Of a stretch of DNA of 24,147 nt, positions 1 through 9,163 are shown piece by piece. Source of the DNA: Thalassiosira profunda. Taxonomy: Eukaryota; Bacillariophyta; Thalassiosirophyceae; Thalassiosirales; Thalassiosiraceae. The translations under genes were made by a program, and so were the position numbers. Within the stretch, counting starts at the first letter, position 1; the number at the start of each line of letters is the position of its first letter. Location: positions 1 through 24,147 of the forward strand of contig JALLAP010000261.1 of assembly GCA_036939355.1 (NCBI GenBank), written 5' to 3'. The notes under the pieces are model-generated. The model saw only the letters and a program-made list of their open reading frames with translations. It did not search any database and was not told the DNA's origin.

Positions 1-50
1 GTGGCGTTGTCGACCGCTTTGAACGTCGCAGCTTTTGCTTTGTGCGCCAT
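1..50 (-). CDS. Possible N-terminal fragment of a gene running off the left edge
   Basis: A minus-strand ATG at 50 opens an uninterrupted frame of 16 codons to the window edge, reading MAHKAKAATFKAVDNA. It would be divergent to the CWF19-like gene, which fits the alternating layout of the window. There is too little sequence to recognise a family, and an open stretch this short could be chance. Confidence 0.22.
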   Translation of the reverse strand, partial: MAHKAKAATFKAVDNA

Positions 51-424
51 CGTGATCCGGTGTCTATCGCCGGTATCTCTGCCAATTGCAATCGCCGAGA
101 GCAGAGAGAGATTCGAGATGAAGTAGTGGTTCAAGACGTGGCCCTCGATGCAATATGAACAGCCAAGGCCACGACGTCCTGGAGCACAGTGGACAGCAAA
201 GGCGGGCGTTTGGAGTGGTCAAGCCCGCACTTAGTTGCACTCTCTCACATCGGTCCGCTTGCTTGCTGGCTGGCTGCGTGCTTCCTCTCCGGCTGAAAAT
301 TTGGCTACAGAGGAATTCAGTAGGCACAGAAAATTCATTGAGCTTGTAATCGGGAGTCCAAGAGAGTCGGGATCTCCCCGCTAGGTACAATACAGCAACC
401 TCCCAAACAGCGGAGCGCTGCACC
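51..424. other. Intergenic/5' untranslated region upstream of the CWF19-like gene
   Basis: No convincing coding exon is seen. A 64-codon plus-strand frame (155-349) has no recognisable features, and the minus-strand frame reaching into this region is the antisense of the Ala/Gly-rich N terminus of the next gene. The stretch probably holds the promoter and leader of the CWF19-like gene. One TTGCAA palindrome lies near 95. Confidence 0.4.
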
Positions 425-1954
425 ATGTTGAGCGGCATCAAAACCGGCAAGAAGCGGAAGCGGCCCGCCGCCGCCGCGGTGGCCGTGCCTCCCTCATCCG
501 TGGCGGCTGGCGGAGGCGCCGGCTTAGGCGGCAGCGGCGGCGGCGGTGGTGATGGCAACCGCTCGGCAGCCGAGGCACTCCGGGCGAGCCTGTTGGGCGG
601 TGGCGGTGCTGCTGCTGCCGCCAGCACGGGCGGCAAACAAAGCGACAGATCAGATGTCCAATCCAGGCTCGACGATCGCCTATCGTCCTACAAAAGCAAC
701 GAATCTGCAATTAGCAATTTGCAAAGCCGGGGGAGGATCTCGGGAGAAGCGGTCGCTGCACCAAAGGACGATTCCATTGTCGTGAATGCTGCAGGAAAGA
801 GCACCATCCAATACGAAAACGAGCAGGGCGTGCGGTACAATTCCCGTGGCAAATTGTCCCGTCATGCGCACGATCAATTGCGGCAAAAGACCGAGCAAGA
901 GATGACCATCGAGCAAATGGCCGCAGCGGAACGCCACGCTCCCTCCAACATGGACGAGATGTACGCTCGCAACGTGCTCAAAATGGGCAAGGGCTACAAG
1001 AAGCTAGACAAGATCATGGGGTCCTCTCGATCGGGGGCCGACGAGGACGATTATCAACAGTCTGCCGAACTGTCCAACCTCTACCGATCGAACGAGGACA
1101 AGCTCTCCCCGGCCGAATTGGCGGCGCGGAGCCAATCTCGGCAGATCGCGCAGCACGACGCCATCTCCAAGTGGACGGCCAAAAGTTGGTGGTGGATGGA
1201 GAGTCCCAAATTCGACAAGCGGTATCTCATCGCGTTGGGGGAGAAGACCAGCCTGGTCCTGACCCCGACGCACAAGCGATTGGAGCAGGATGTGAAGAAG
1301 GGAATGTGGGGCGGGGGGCAGTGCTACATCGTGCCGCTGTCGTACAGCGAATCCTTCGTGGGGTTGGACGAGGAGGTGTGGTACGAAGTGCGGAGGTTCC
1401 AATCGTCGCTGCGGCGGATGTTCCAGAGTGAGGGGCGGGGGGTGTTGTTTATTGAGACTGTGACGCGCACCTCCCGGGGTGGCGGGGGCACGGCCCTTCA
1501 GGCGAAGATGGAGGTAATACCGGTGCCTCGATCAGTTGAGCGGGATGCCCCATTGTACTTCAAGAGCGCCTTGGCGGAGGTGGCTCAGGAATGGGGCACG
1601 CACGGCAACAAACCAATCACGTTGAACGAGACCAAGACGCTGCGGACCGCCGTGCCAAAGGGATTCCCATACTTTTATTGCGGGTGGGAGGGACCCTCGG
1701 GGGGCTACGTGCAGCTGATTGAAAACGAGGACGACGGGGACGACGACGAGGGTGGGGCGGGAGGCATGCGGGCCGGCGGCGGGAGCAAGCGCTTCCCTCG
1801 CGACTTTGGGATCGACACCATCGGTGGGATGATGGGGTGCGATCCCATGCGATTCCAGCGCAAGAGCCCCGCCCCGGATGGAGACCGGTCCGCAATTTTG
1901 CAGTTCTGCGAGAAGTTCAAAGCGTTTGACTGGACGCTGGAATTGGACTCGTAG
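425..1954 (+). CDS. CWF19-like protein (CwfJ C-terminal domains), spliceosome/lariat-associated
   Basis: Single-exon gene of 509 residues. The N terminus (about 1-80) is low-complexity Ala/Gly with a basic KTGKKRKRP stretch that could be a nuclear signal. Residues about 150-250 match the linker that precedes the CwfJ domains in CWF19L2 (SNMDEMYARNV, then IAQHDAISK). CwfJ_C_1 spans about 255-400: YLIALGEKTSLVL, QCYIVPLSY at 299-307, FIETVTR. CwfJ_C_2 spans about 405-509: VPKGFPYF, GGYVQLIE, FPRDFGIDTIGGMM, then FDWTLELDS at the end. Family members act with the lariat-debranching machinery and late spliceosomes. Length is shorter than animal CWF19L2. Oddly, the usual CPFC-type cysteine pair is replaced by WWWM (255-258), the His of GHCLIVP-type motifs is Gln299, and a third conserved His before the IP(L/V)P motif also looks missing. 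Identification is firm; assignment to the L2 rather than L1 subtype rests on the C-terminal pattern. Confidence 0.9.
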   Translation: MLSGIKTGKKRKRPAAAAVAVPPSSVAAGGGAGLGGSGGGGGDGNRSAAEALRASLLGGGGAAAAASTGGKQSDRSDVQSRLDDRLSSYKSNESAISNLQSRGRISGEAVAAPKDDSIVVNAAGKSTIQYENEQGVRYNSRGKLSRHAHDQLRQKTEQEMTIEQMAAAERHAPSNMDEMYARNVLKMGKGYKKLDKIMGSSRSGADEDDYQQSAELSNLYRSNEDKLSPAELAARSQSRQIAQHDAISKWTAKSWWWMESPKFDKRYLIALGEKTSLVLTPTHKRLEQDVKKGMWGGGQCYIVPLSYSESFVGLDEEVWYEVRRFQSSLRRMFQSEGRGVLFIETVTRTSRGGGGTALQAKMEVIPVPRSVERDAPLYFKSALAEVAQEWGTHGNKPITLNETKTLRTAVPKGFPYFYCGWEGPSGGYVQLIENEDDGDDDEGGAGGMRAGGGSKRFPRDFGIDTIGGMMGCDPMRFQRKSPAPDGDRSAILQFCEKFKAFDWTLELDS

Positions 1955-2056
1955 GAAGAGAACGGGTAGAGGATGATCTTCTCATTTTCATTTCGTTGCA
2001 CCAATGTGAATACAAATATGAAACGTTCTACGCAATTGCAACGCCATCACACCGCC
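1955..2056. other. Convergent 3' intergenic spacer
   Basis: About 100 bases separate the stop codons of the CWF19-like gene and the LEA-like gene. The stretch is AT-richer than its flanks and contains CAATTGCAAC around 2033-2042. It must hold both 3' ends; no separate gene is seen. Confidence 0.4.
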
Positions 2057-2629
2057 CTACCTTGCAGGCACGGCGTCGTTCGTAGATTTCTTCCCGGCCA
2101 TCGACTTCGATATGAATTTGGCCCCAAGCGCCAATTTCTTCCCTGTGGCCACCGCCGCTCCCTTCGTCTTCTCAGCCACATGGTGCTTTTCGTTCACCTC
2201 CTTGGCCTTTGCAACTGCACTGCTCGTGGCGCTCTTCGCCTTCTCTGTCACTTTGTGCTTTTCGTTCACCTCCTTGGCCTTTGCCACTGCGCTACTGGTG
2301 GCAATCTTCGCCTTCTCTGTCACTTTGTGTTTCTCGTTCACCTCCTTGGCCGAGGTGGCCACCTTCTGCGCAGCCTCCTTCGATTTGTTAACCACGTGAT
2401 ACTTCGAATCGACCTCTTTTGCCTTTTGCACCGCGCTGCCCGCGGCCTTCTTGGTACTCTTCAGAACGGCCCCGCCCACCTGCCGGGCCGAGCTGCTGCT
2501 CGATCGCCCGTTGCTTTGTTGGACGTTGGGCGAATCGGCCGAATCGATGCCGTAGCATTCATCCGCCCCACAGGCGCTCTCGTCGACGAAGGCCGGGTTG
2601 AAAGCTGGCGTGGCATCGTCCCCGTCCAT
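2057..2629 (-). CDS. LEA-like protein with four 24-residue amphipathic repeats
   Basis: Single exon, 190 residues from the ATG at 2629, which sits in a strong Kozak-type context (GCGCCATGG). The same frame stays open upstream to 2680 but has no earlier ATG. Residues 1-50 are acidic and Ser-rich with an NPAF motif. Residues 71 to about 165 consist of four repeats of exactly 24 residues with core KEVNEKHKVTEKAK (starting at 71, 95, 119 and 143), Lys/Glu/Ala-rich and predicted to form amphipathic helix. This resembles LEA group 3-like proteins. It also resembles the short Y/HKVTEK-type segments found in some plant RRM/BPA1-like proteins, but no RRM is present. There is no signal peptide or membrane segment, so it is probably soluble. 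A desiccation/osmotic or membrane-binding role would be inference only. Confidence 0.75.
   Translation of the reverse strand: MDGDDATPAFNPAFVDESACGADECYGIDSADSPNVQQSNGRSSSSSARQVGGAVLKSTKKAAGSAVQKAKEVDSKYHVVNKSKEAAQKVATSAKEVNEKHKVTEKAKIATSSAVAKAKEVNEKHKVTEKAKSATSSAVAKAKEVNEKHHVAEKTKGAAVATGKKLALGAKFISKSMAGKKSTNDAVPAR
2132..2419 (-). repeat. 72-bp tandem repeats inside the LEA-like gene
   Basis: Four in-frame 72-bp units encode the 24-residue repeats. The second and third units are nearly identical at DNA level (TTCGTTCACCTCCTTGGCC recurs on the plus strand), while the first and last are diverged, suggesting expansion from the middle. Confidence 0.7.
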
Positions 2630-3217
2630 GGCGCTGCTGCTATTATGGAGCTGTGAGCAGTGGTGTCGATCTTCATTCACTTGCAGGTGTGCGTAGTGCG
2701 TTGTCGTCGTTGTCGCTCAAACGCGGGCGCCACTTCGGCCTACTCTAAAATAGGAGATATGTATAAGTTTTTAGGTTGTGGTGCACTGCCAACTTTTGTT
2801 AGGTACCCTGGCAGGCTTGAGGAGAGCTGACCGTAAATTTTGGTCGTGACATTCCAGGTTAGACCCCAAACTGAAAGCCTCAGTTCAACCTCAACACGGG
2901 AAAACATGGGGGTGCAACAGGGGGTGAGTCGTTGATCGAGTTTGGGGTCAGCAGTTTGCAAGTTTTCTGGGTGTACCTGGGGGTTTTAAGCACGACCCAC
3001 CGCGACGAAGCTAGGAGAGAGATGCGAAATCCGAGTGAAAACCTCCCCGAAACTTGAAAACTGCTGACCCCAAACTCGATCAGCCTGCCCGCGCTCAGAA
3101 AGCTAGCGTTGCACCCCCATGTTTTCCCGTGACCTCAACGCCCAGTCGCCACAAGACAACAACGACAACAACCGAGCACTTCAGTCCACGACCGCCGTCA
3201 AGACGACGACCGCCGCC
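2630..3217. other. Divergent promoter region between LEA-like and HA-domain genes
   Basis: Gene-free stretch of about 590 bases between two divergent starts. It contains the inverted-repeat element at 2895-3131; the rest shows nothing recognisable. The frames that open here (minus 2740-2961, plus 3054-3245) both read through the two arms of the inverted repeat and share the residues TADPKLDQ for that reason, so they are not genes. Confidence 0.5.
2895..3131. mobile_element. MITE-like fold-back element with 7-8 bp target duplication
   Basis: The two ends form an inverted repeat. The outer 24 bp (2895-2918 and 3108-3131; the arm starts CACGGGAAAACATGGGGGTG) are perfectly complementary. An inner 32 bp (2933-2964 and 3051-3082; contains CTGACCCCAAACTCGATCA) pair with one mismatch. 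Between them are unequal diverged stretches, and the central loop is 86 bases. Immediately outside lies the direct repeat ACCTCAA(C) (2888-2894/5 and 3132-3138/9), as expected for a target-site duplication. There is no coding capacity, so this would be a non-autonomous DNA element; the superfamily is uncertain. It lies just upstream of the HA-domain gene, and an ATG at 3119 falls inside the right arm. Confidence 0.7.
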
Positions 3218-4523
3218 ATGGATCCGATGGCCCAGCCGCCGCTGATGGGCGGCCAGCACGCGCCGCAGGACTCAGAGGGCTGGTCGGCCCAATATAAACA
3301 CCAAATCCACGACGCCGAGGCCGAGCTCCAGGCGGCCGAGAACCACCTCACCGACGCCGAGCGGGTCCTCCACGCGGCCGCCGAGGCCCGCGACGCCGCA
3401 AAAAAGGCGTACGACGCCACCGCCACCAAGGTCGCGCGGGTCAAGGCCCGCTTCAAGGACCAGATCATGGACGAGAACCTGCGCCAGACGTGCCGGTGGA
3501 ACGACATGTACTACAAGTTGATCGAGTGGAAGGAGACGCACGACGGAGACACGATCGTGCCGGTCAATGCCCAGAGCAGCGAGGAGACGAAGCGGCTGAA
3601 CCGGTGGGTGATCAACCAGCGGTCGGCGTACAAGTACTTCATGAACGGGGACCGGAAGCACATCAAGGACCATCGGATCGATGCCTTGAACCGGGTGAGT
3701 TGGATGCTGTGCAACAATTATGGGGGAATTTTGGGATTGTCGCGGGAGAGGGGCGATGAGTGTTTACCACATCTTGTGCACTAAATATTGTTCATGTTTC
3801 TCATCTCTCACTTCTTTGCACCGTCAGATCGGATTCGTTTGGAGCGTCAACGACCAACTGTGGGACCAGAACTTCGAGGCGCTGCAGCGCTACCACGAGG
3901 AGACGGGCTCCTTCGACGTCGCCGTCAAGCAGAACCGGAAGCTGGCCAACTTCGTCACCAAATTGCGGACCGCGTGGGGGCACCGGGAGGAGGGCCTCGT
4001 CCAGCACGAGTTGTCGGAGGAGAGGATTGAAAAGCTCAACTCGATCGGTTTCACGTGGGGGGCGAAGCGGAAGTCGCGGAAGCCGACGGCGAAGGCGACG
4101 GTCAAATTCGACGTGATGTATGGGCACCTCGTGGAGTTCAAGGATTGTTACGGACACTTGAAGACGAGCAAGAAGGAGAAGGAGTGGAAGGCCAAAACGA
4201 GCGTCCCGGAGAAGAAGGAATTCCGCCGCCTCCCGCAGTTCATGTCCTTCGTGCGAAAGGAGAAGCTGCAGTTCGACGAGGGACGACCCTCGGCCCTCGA
4301 CGCGGAGAAAGTGCAAATGTTGACGGACCTGGGCGTGGGGTGGAAGAAACCCGCGTCGGAGCCGCGGAAGAACACGGGGGGCGAGTCGTCGCGCCGGAAG
4401 AGGAAGCGGGAGGAAGAGCAGCAGGGTGGGATCCACTATCAGGGATATTCGCAGGATGGCATGTTGGGGACGGCTGTCGCTGCCATGGGCTCTCCCGACG
4501 CCATGCAAAACCAGATGGTATGA
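3218..4523 (+). CDS. Protein with coiled coil and three helicase-associated (HA) domain repeats
   Basis: Two exons, 3218-3694 and 3828-4523, with a 133-bp GTGAGT...CAG phase-0 intron, giving 390 residues. I chose ATG 3218 (GCCGCCATGG, ideal context) over 3119, which lies inside the transposon-like arm. Residues about 25-90 are an Ala/Glu-rich coiled coil (AEAELQAAENHL and following). Three HA-type units follow. The first starts RWNDMYYKL and ends LNRIGFVW across the splice. The second runs LWDQNFEALQRYHEETG...LNSIGFTW. The third starts FDVMYGHLVEFKDCYGHL and ends LGVGWKKP. The C terminus has a basic cluster (RRKRKR), a likely nuclear signal. HA domains occur singly or in arrays in many algal proteins, often without a helicase core, as here; DNA or RNA binding is presumed. 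It converges on the MYND gene at 4755. Confidence 0.85.
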
Positions 4524-4754
4524 TGGATGAATCTGGCGATGCAATGTGAAATGACACCGCTTTGGGGCTGAAACGGGTGCTAGGAGTACATTAGATGTTT
4601 ATGTCAAGGAATCATTCATAAATGTGCTGGCTGTTCATCTATCTTGCTTCAGCGTTGAAATTTGCATCGTACCTTATCGTCAGAGCATCGATCGGGGCAC
4701 TTGCATATCGTGTTTCCTGTTTCCCGCTAGCTCCCCACATTTATTTCGTGCGGC

Positions 4755-5938
4755 TTAGCGTTGAGACTCCCTCAATCCTCTTCGCCGCTCCTTCTCGTCG
4801 TTCAGCTCGGCGATGCGATTGTTCAGCCGTTCGAGGGCCGAGTTGTCAATGCCAATGCAATCGGACGCCTCAAAGAGGCCAGCGATAGTGTACTGAAAGG
4901 AATCGCCATGGACGGTTCGCTTCAAGCTGCTCATGATCTTGGCATCGTCCTCGCACGGATCGATATGCAGCTCGCGAAGCAAGCCCCGGCATTCCAGCAG
5001 CAGCGATACGACATTGTGGCACCGCACGGCGACCTTCTCGTCGTCCTTATCCGCCTTGCTGCGGAGCTCCTCCCCCTGCTCCAAGTTGAGGCTCGATATG
5101 TCGGCGTAAGCCTGCAACTCGCTCGCCATCGCAGCCTCCTCGACACTGCATCCATGCAAAGCGGCGTACGCCTCGTAGATCCGAGTCCGGATCGCCTCCA
5201 GCTCCTTCCGGGCGTCGTCCCTCTCCCGATTGCTTGCCACGATAACATCGCATCCCTCTTTGTGATCAAACCAATCAAGAGACTGACACGAGGCTGAACA
5301 ATCGCCACGGCGTGGCAACGACCACATATCTTGAGGGCGCTGCGATCATTGATTGCATGGCATTTGACGCAGGAGCTCTGTCTAATTGGTTGAGCTGCCT
5401 TGGCGTGCCGATACAATTCATCCAGGCACCCGCACGTTATTCTCTTTGAGAAGAAACGAATGATTTCACGCTCCCCAGCGTTCAGATCGCCACACCTGAG
5501 TTCTGATTTATGCATCCCCTCGGATATGTTCCCTGATGTACCACAATTCTCCAACAATAGAATTGCCCTTGCAAATGTGCTCGTATCGATGCGTGCTCTT
5601 GTGTTCAAGATGGCGTTTACTCCCATTCGAGTGAAAATGTCAGCAACTGTCTGCTTCTGGGCGTCGTTGACCCACACAGAAGGGTGATCGGCGCGAACAA
5701 CGTGCATAGAAGACATGAAGTCGCCGTCGCCGTTCGCGACGGCTTTCTCCGCGCGCCTCCAATCCTCCATGAGCTGGTAAGTTGGATCCTCTTCTCTGGT
5801 GGGGACTGGCGCGCATCCATGATCGCAGAACCTGCACATGGTTGCCAACGTCACCCACGGCGGCTCTGCTCCCTGCGCCTCTACTGCAGCCCCCTTTGCC
5901 TTTCTCGCCCTGCCCCGCTCGCGCTTTCGCGACGGCAT
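4755..5938 (-). CDS. MYND zinc-finger protein, reading frame broken inside the finger
   Basis: Starts at ATG 5938 (MPSRKRERGR). The first frame runs through a region shared with the neighbouring paralogue (IFTRMGVNAIL, GEREIIRFFSKR) into the first half of a MYND finger (SCVKCHAINDRSALKICGRCHAVA). The second half (CSASCQSLDWFDHKEGC) continues in another frame to the stop at 4755. The two halves abut at about 5301-5302, where GCG-AT-TGT stands in place of the expected Ala-Tyr-Cys codons, so exactly one base is missing. The paralogue at 6297-7195 has a phase-2 intron in the Cys codon just after this Tyr; here no intron is present. The downstream frame stays open for 165 more residues and ends in a charged helix (ALERLNNRIAELNDEKERRR). 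Without the break the protein would be about 394 residues. Either it is a young pseudogene or there is a base-call error. MYND fingers bind proline-rich partner peptides. Confidence 0.72.
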
Positions 5939-6296
5939 CCTTCCTCACCCGCGCCGACGGCGACGGACCAGGACCGCTCACTGTGCGACAGGGGAAACTG
6001 TGCCCCCCAGAACTGGGGGCGAGACGGAGGAGAGGAGCTGAGGCGAGCAGGCGAAGAGGGGGGCAAAAAATGACGGGAGCGGACCTAGCGGGCGAGTCGG
6101 TAACCCCGCTGGAGGCAGTTGAACAAAGCTAGGTGTATCTAACGAAGTCGGGCTAGATAGGGGGGATCGCCCGGCTACGGAAACGAACCGCCCCCTAAAA
6201 CCCCAAAGCAGCTGCCCAAAGTCGCCCCTCGCTCTGCTAGCTCCCCAAACCACAACCTGTGCGGCTGGCTCGCCTGTTGGGGGGCACCTGCTAACG
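5939..6296. other. Divergent promoter between the two MYND paralogues
   Basis: About 360 bases between two head-to-head starts with similar N termini (MPSRKR). The stretch contains CCCCCCAGAACTGGGGG, a short hairpin around 6004-6020, and GC-rich sequence. No TATA box is obvious. The arrangement suggests a shared bidirectional promoter created when the pair arose by inverted duplication. Confidence 0.4.
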
Positions 6297-7195
6297 ATGC
6301 CCTCGAGGAAGCGGAATAAGGGGAAGGGGAGAAGGGCAGCTGCCCTTGCCTCCCGCGCGCCAAACCAGGTCGCGGCGCCAGCGTCGATCGCGGCGCCCCT
6401 GGGCCCCCGCGAATGGGACTGGGAGTGGTGGGCCACCTGGCCAGGGGACGCAACCACCTGCGATCATTTCCTCCCGCTGCCCGCCCCCGACCACATTGTG
6501 TCGCAATTCATGAAGACGTGGGGGCGCCTCTTCCTGGACGAATACAAGAAAAAAGAGCCCCACCCGTTCAGCACAATGAAACAGATCATGGAGCGTCACC
6601 CTGAAGTGATGTGTTGCAATGCTCTCAGAAAAGTGGCGGCCGACCTGTTCACGAGGATGGGCATAAACTCAGTTTTGATGGGACCGAGGGAATTCCCTTA
6701 CTACAAGAACAAGTATTCGACGCTCCAACCCGGAAAGGTGCTGGAGACGATTGGGACCGTATATGCAATCACAATTCTCATGCTTGAGGACGACGATTGT
6801 TTCTGCACAAACGATGTCATGGGCAAAGTATCTGACCTTATGCACGGAGAACGAGAGCTGGTCCGATTCTTTGCAAAGAGGGCGTCGTGTTCCTGCCTCA
6901 AAGCAAAGTATGCGCAAGTCAAGGAGATGCAGCCATCTAGAACCGGACGCTGCTTCCACTGCAGAGCTATCAAAGATCGCCGTGAACTCATGGTCTGCTC
7001 TCGGTGCAAGGTGATGACCTACTGGTGAGTGCCGCACAGCTAATTGATGCAGATCGTATGTTGTTTTCATCTATCTCACCCGCCTCAAGCTCAAAAGAGT
7101 GCCAGCGACTTTCGTGGCCAACCCATCAGGAGGACTGCAACAAGCACTACAAAGCCCATGTTTGTGAAGAGACGGAGGCCCTGGCATACCGGTAG
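6297..7195 (+). CDS. MYND zinc-finger protein (intact paralogue)
   Basis: Two exons, 6297-7024 and 7090-7195, with a 65-bp GTGAGT...CAAG phase-2 intron, giving 277 residues. The N terminus MPSRKRNKGKGRR matches its divergent neighbour. A Trp-rich segment (REWDWEWWATWPGD) and a helical region (VAADLFTRMGINSVL, GERELVRFFAKRASCSCL) follow. The MYND finger is near the C terminus: CFHC, ten residues, CSRC, KVMTY, then CSKEC and WPTHQEDC, all ligands present. The Cys codon after Tyr is split TG^C by the intron, and without splicing the frame ends at a TGA right after that point. The protein stops about 14 residues past the finger, whereas the neighbour has a 130-150-residue extension, so one copy gained or lost a C-terminal part. 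Function is unknown beyond probable protein-protein contact. Confidence 0.82.
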
Positions 7196-7309
7196 ATTGC
7201 GGCTGCGCCTTGACAAAAGACAAGATGTGCAAAAGAATACCTAGCTGCGATTTCATTGCCAACACTTCTTTCCCGGTTTTCCTAGTACACGTCGACGCAC
7301 GGAATCTCC
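7196..7309. other. Convergent 3' spacer between MYND gene and DXR
   Basis: About 115 bases between the two stop codons; presumably holds both polyadenylation regions. No gene or clear element is seen. Confidence 0.35.
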
Positions 7310-8914
7310 TCATACTATCAACGGAGCATTCACCACATTCTTCGTGTTCTCCGCCACGTATTCCCTCGCCCATTCGTCGCAGCTCAGAATGTCGTCCAAC
7401 GTCACGTCCTTCTCCTTGAAATCCTCCTTGTGCGCCTCCATCGCCCCCTCGATCAACTTCGGAATGTCCAAGAATCCCAGGCCCACGTCCTCCCGGAACA
7501 TTTCGTTCGCCGCCTCGTTCGCCGCATTCAACACCGCCGTCATGGTTCCGCCCTTCTTTCCCGCGTCATATGCCAGCTGTATGCACGGATATTTCTCGCG
7601 ATCCGGAGCCTTGAACGTCAGGCTCCCAATTTCGGCCAAATAGAGCGGCTTGTACGGCATCTTGAGCCGGTGCGGCCACGAGACGCTGTACACGATGGGG
7701 AGGCGCATGTCGGCCCATCCCAATTGGGCGATGCAGGAGGTATCCTGCGTTTCGACCATGGAGTGGACGATGGACTGGGGGTGGATGACGATGTCGATGT
7801 CGTCGTAGCTCGCGCCGAAGAGGTAGTGGGCCTCGATGACCTGTTTGGTGCATGAGATGTGAGCACTTGCAATAGAATGCACAAACGAGCACAGGCGCTG
7901 CCCTTCAAGACATCCACACTTGCTGTTTCCTCCAAACATTACAGCGTTCACAGATCGATTCCATTACAGCACAATAGATGCATTCATCCCTTCCAACAAA
8001 CTCACCTCCAACCCCTTGTTCATCATCGTGGCACTGTCAAGAGTGATCTTCGCCCCCATGTCCCAATTCGGGTGCGTCGTCGCCTTCTTCTGCACCGCCC
8101 GCGGATCGTTCTCGCACATATCGAACAGCTCGTCCTTGCTCAAATCCCGGAACGCGCCCCCGCTCGCCGTCAGAATGACCCTCCGCAGCCCGCCGGGCGG
8201 CACCCCCTGAAGGCACTGGAAGATGGCGCTGTGCTCGCTGTCGGCGGGGAGCATGTTGATCCCGTGCTTCTCCACCAACGGGTTGATCACGGGCCCGCCG
8301 CTGATGAGGGTCTCCTTGTTCGCCAGCGCAATGTCCTTCCCGAGCTTGATCGCCTCGATGGTGGGGAGGAGGCCCGCCGCGCCGACGATGCCGGTGACGA
8401 CCGTGTCGGCGGTCGAGACCGTGGCGGCCTCGACGATGCCGTCGGCGCCGTGGACGATGTCGGGCATGGTCGCGCAGCCCCGGTCTTTGAGGATGGATCG
8501 GAGCTTGTCGGCGGCCTCCGGGGTGGAGAGGGAGGCCACTTTCGGGGAGTACTTCATGACCTGGTCGGCCATGAGCTCGGCATTGTTGCCGGCGCTGAGT
8601 GCATCCACCTCGAAATTATCCGGGCACGCGTCGACGATGTCCAGCGTCTGGGTTCCAATGCTGCCGGTGGATCCCAGAATGGAGATGCGCTTTTTGAACG
8701 TGGACCCCTTCAGGGTCTCCGCGAGCGTCTTCTCCAGGGACGCGGCCGTGTTCACCGGCGCGGAGGGATCGATCCATCCCTCGCCGGTGCCCTGCGAGCC
8801 GGGCGGCGAGAAGACATTCAGCGATGTGGCGGAGCGGCCGGCGCCGACTGACGGAGAGAAGGCGGCGACCCCGCTGGCGAGGAGGACGCCGGCGAGGGCG
8901 GCGGGGAGCTTCAT
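7310..8914 (-). CDS. DXR: 1-deoxy-D-xylulose 5-phosphate reductoisomerase, plastid-targeted
   Basis: Two exons, 8914-8006 and 7840-7310, joined over a 165-bp phase-0 intron; 479 residues. It converts DXP to MEP with NADPH and a divalent metal, the first committed step of plastid isoprenoid synthesis. Residues 1-19 are a signal peptide ending VAAF|SPS, followed by a Ser/Gly/Ala transit-like stretch to about 70, the heterokont plastid presequence. NADPH loop GSTGSIG is at 81-87, ANKETLI near 198-204, metal ligands Asp225 and Glu227 in [13 protein letters not shown] at 251-255, HPNWDMG at 281-287, and the third metal Glu at 303 in MNKGLE. Exon 1 ends exactly after Glu303, and exon 2 resumes VIEAHYLF with [11 protein letters not shown] soon after. 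No key residue is missing. It is divergent from the selenoprotein gene across about 250 bases. Confidence 0.96.
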
Positions 8915-9163
8915 GGTGCCGATTCTTCCTCTGTTGCAAAAAAGAAGTATCTATTGTATTGTACGAAGTACGAAGTGACGAGGAGGTTGAAGCGCTACGA
9001 AATGTGCATCTGGCGATTTTGGTCATCCACGTGGATTTATGGAGAAAGATTTCACCACGCGATCTTGTGCATTTATGCACCCCTATTTCAAAGAACAAGC
9101 CATGCACCTCCTCCGGGCCGCCGCACTGCCATACTGCTCGCTCGCCCGCTCCATATCGCCGCC
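8915..9163. promoter_or_regulatory. Shared divergent promoter, DXR / DsbA-like selenoprotein
   Basis: About 250 bases between the two starts, too short for separate large promoters. It contains AT-rich sequence with a short direct repeat (ACGAAGTACGAAGT, near 8964-8977) and GCCGCC just before the plus-strand ATG at 9164. No defined binding site can be named. Co-regulation of the two genes is only suggested by position. Confidence 0.35.

Noticed and set aside
64..636. 190-residue Pro/Ala-rich minus-strand frame
   Set aside because: It is the antisense of the Ala/Gly-rich N terminus of the CWF19-like gene; GC-rich low-complexity DNA leaves all frames open.
3054..3217. In-frame upstream ATG at 3119 and the frame starting MKTADPKLDQ for the HA-domain gene
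   Set aside because: Both lie in the right arm of the inverted-repeat element. The ATG at 3218 has an ideal context and begins just before the conserved part.
5301..5316. A tiny intron (GTGGCGATTGTTCAG) that might repair the MYND frameshift
   Set aside because: Fifteen bases is far below any intron here (65-165 bp), and removal would delete the finger's spacing without restoring the Tyr-Cys pair.
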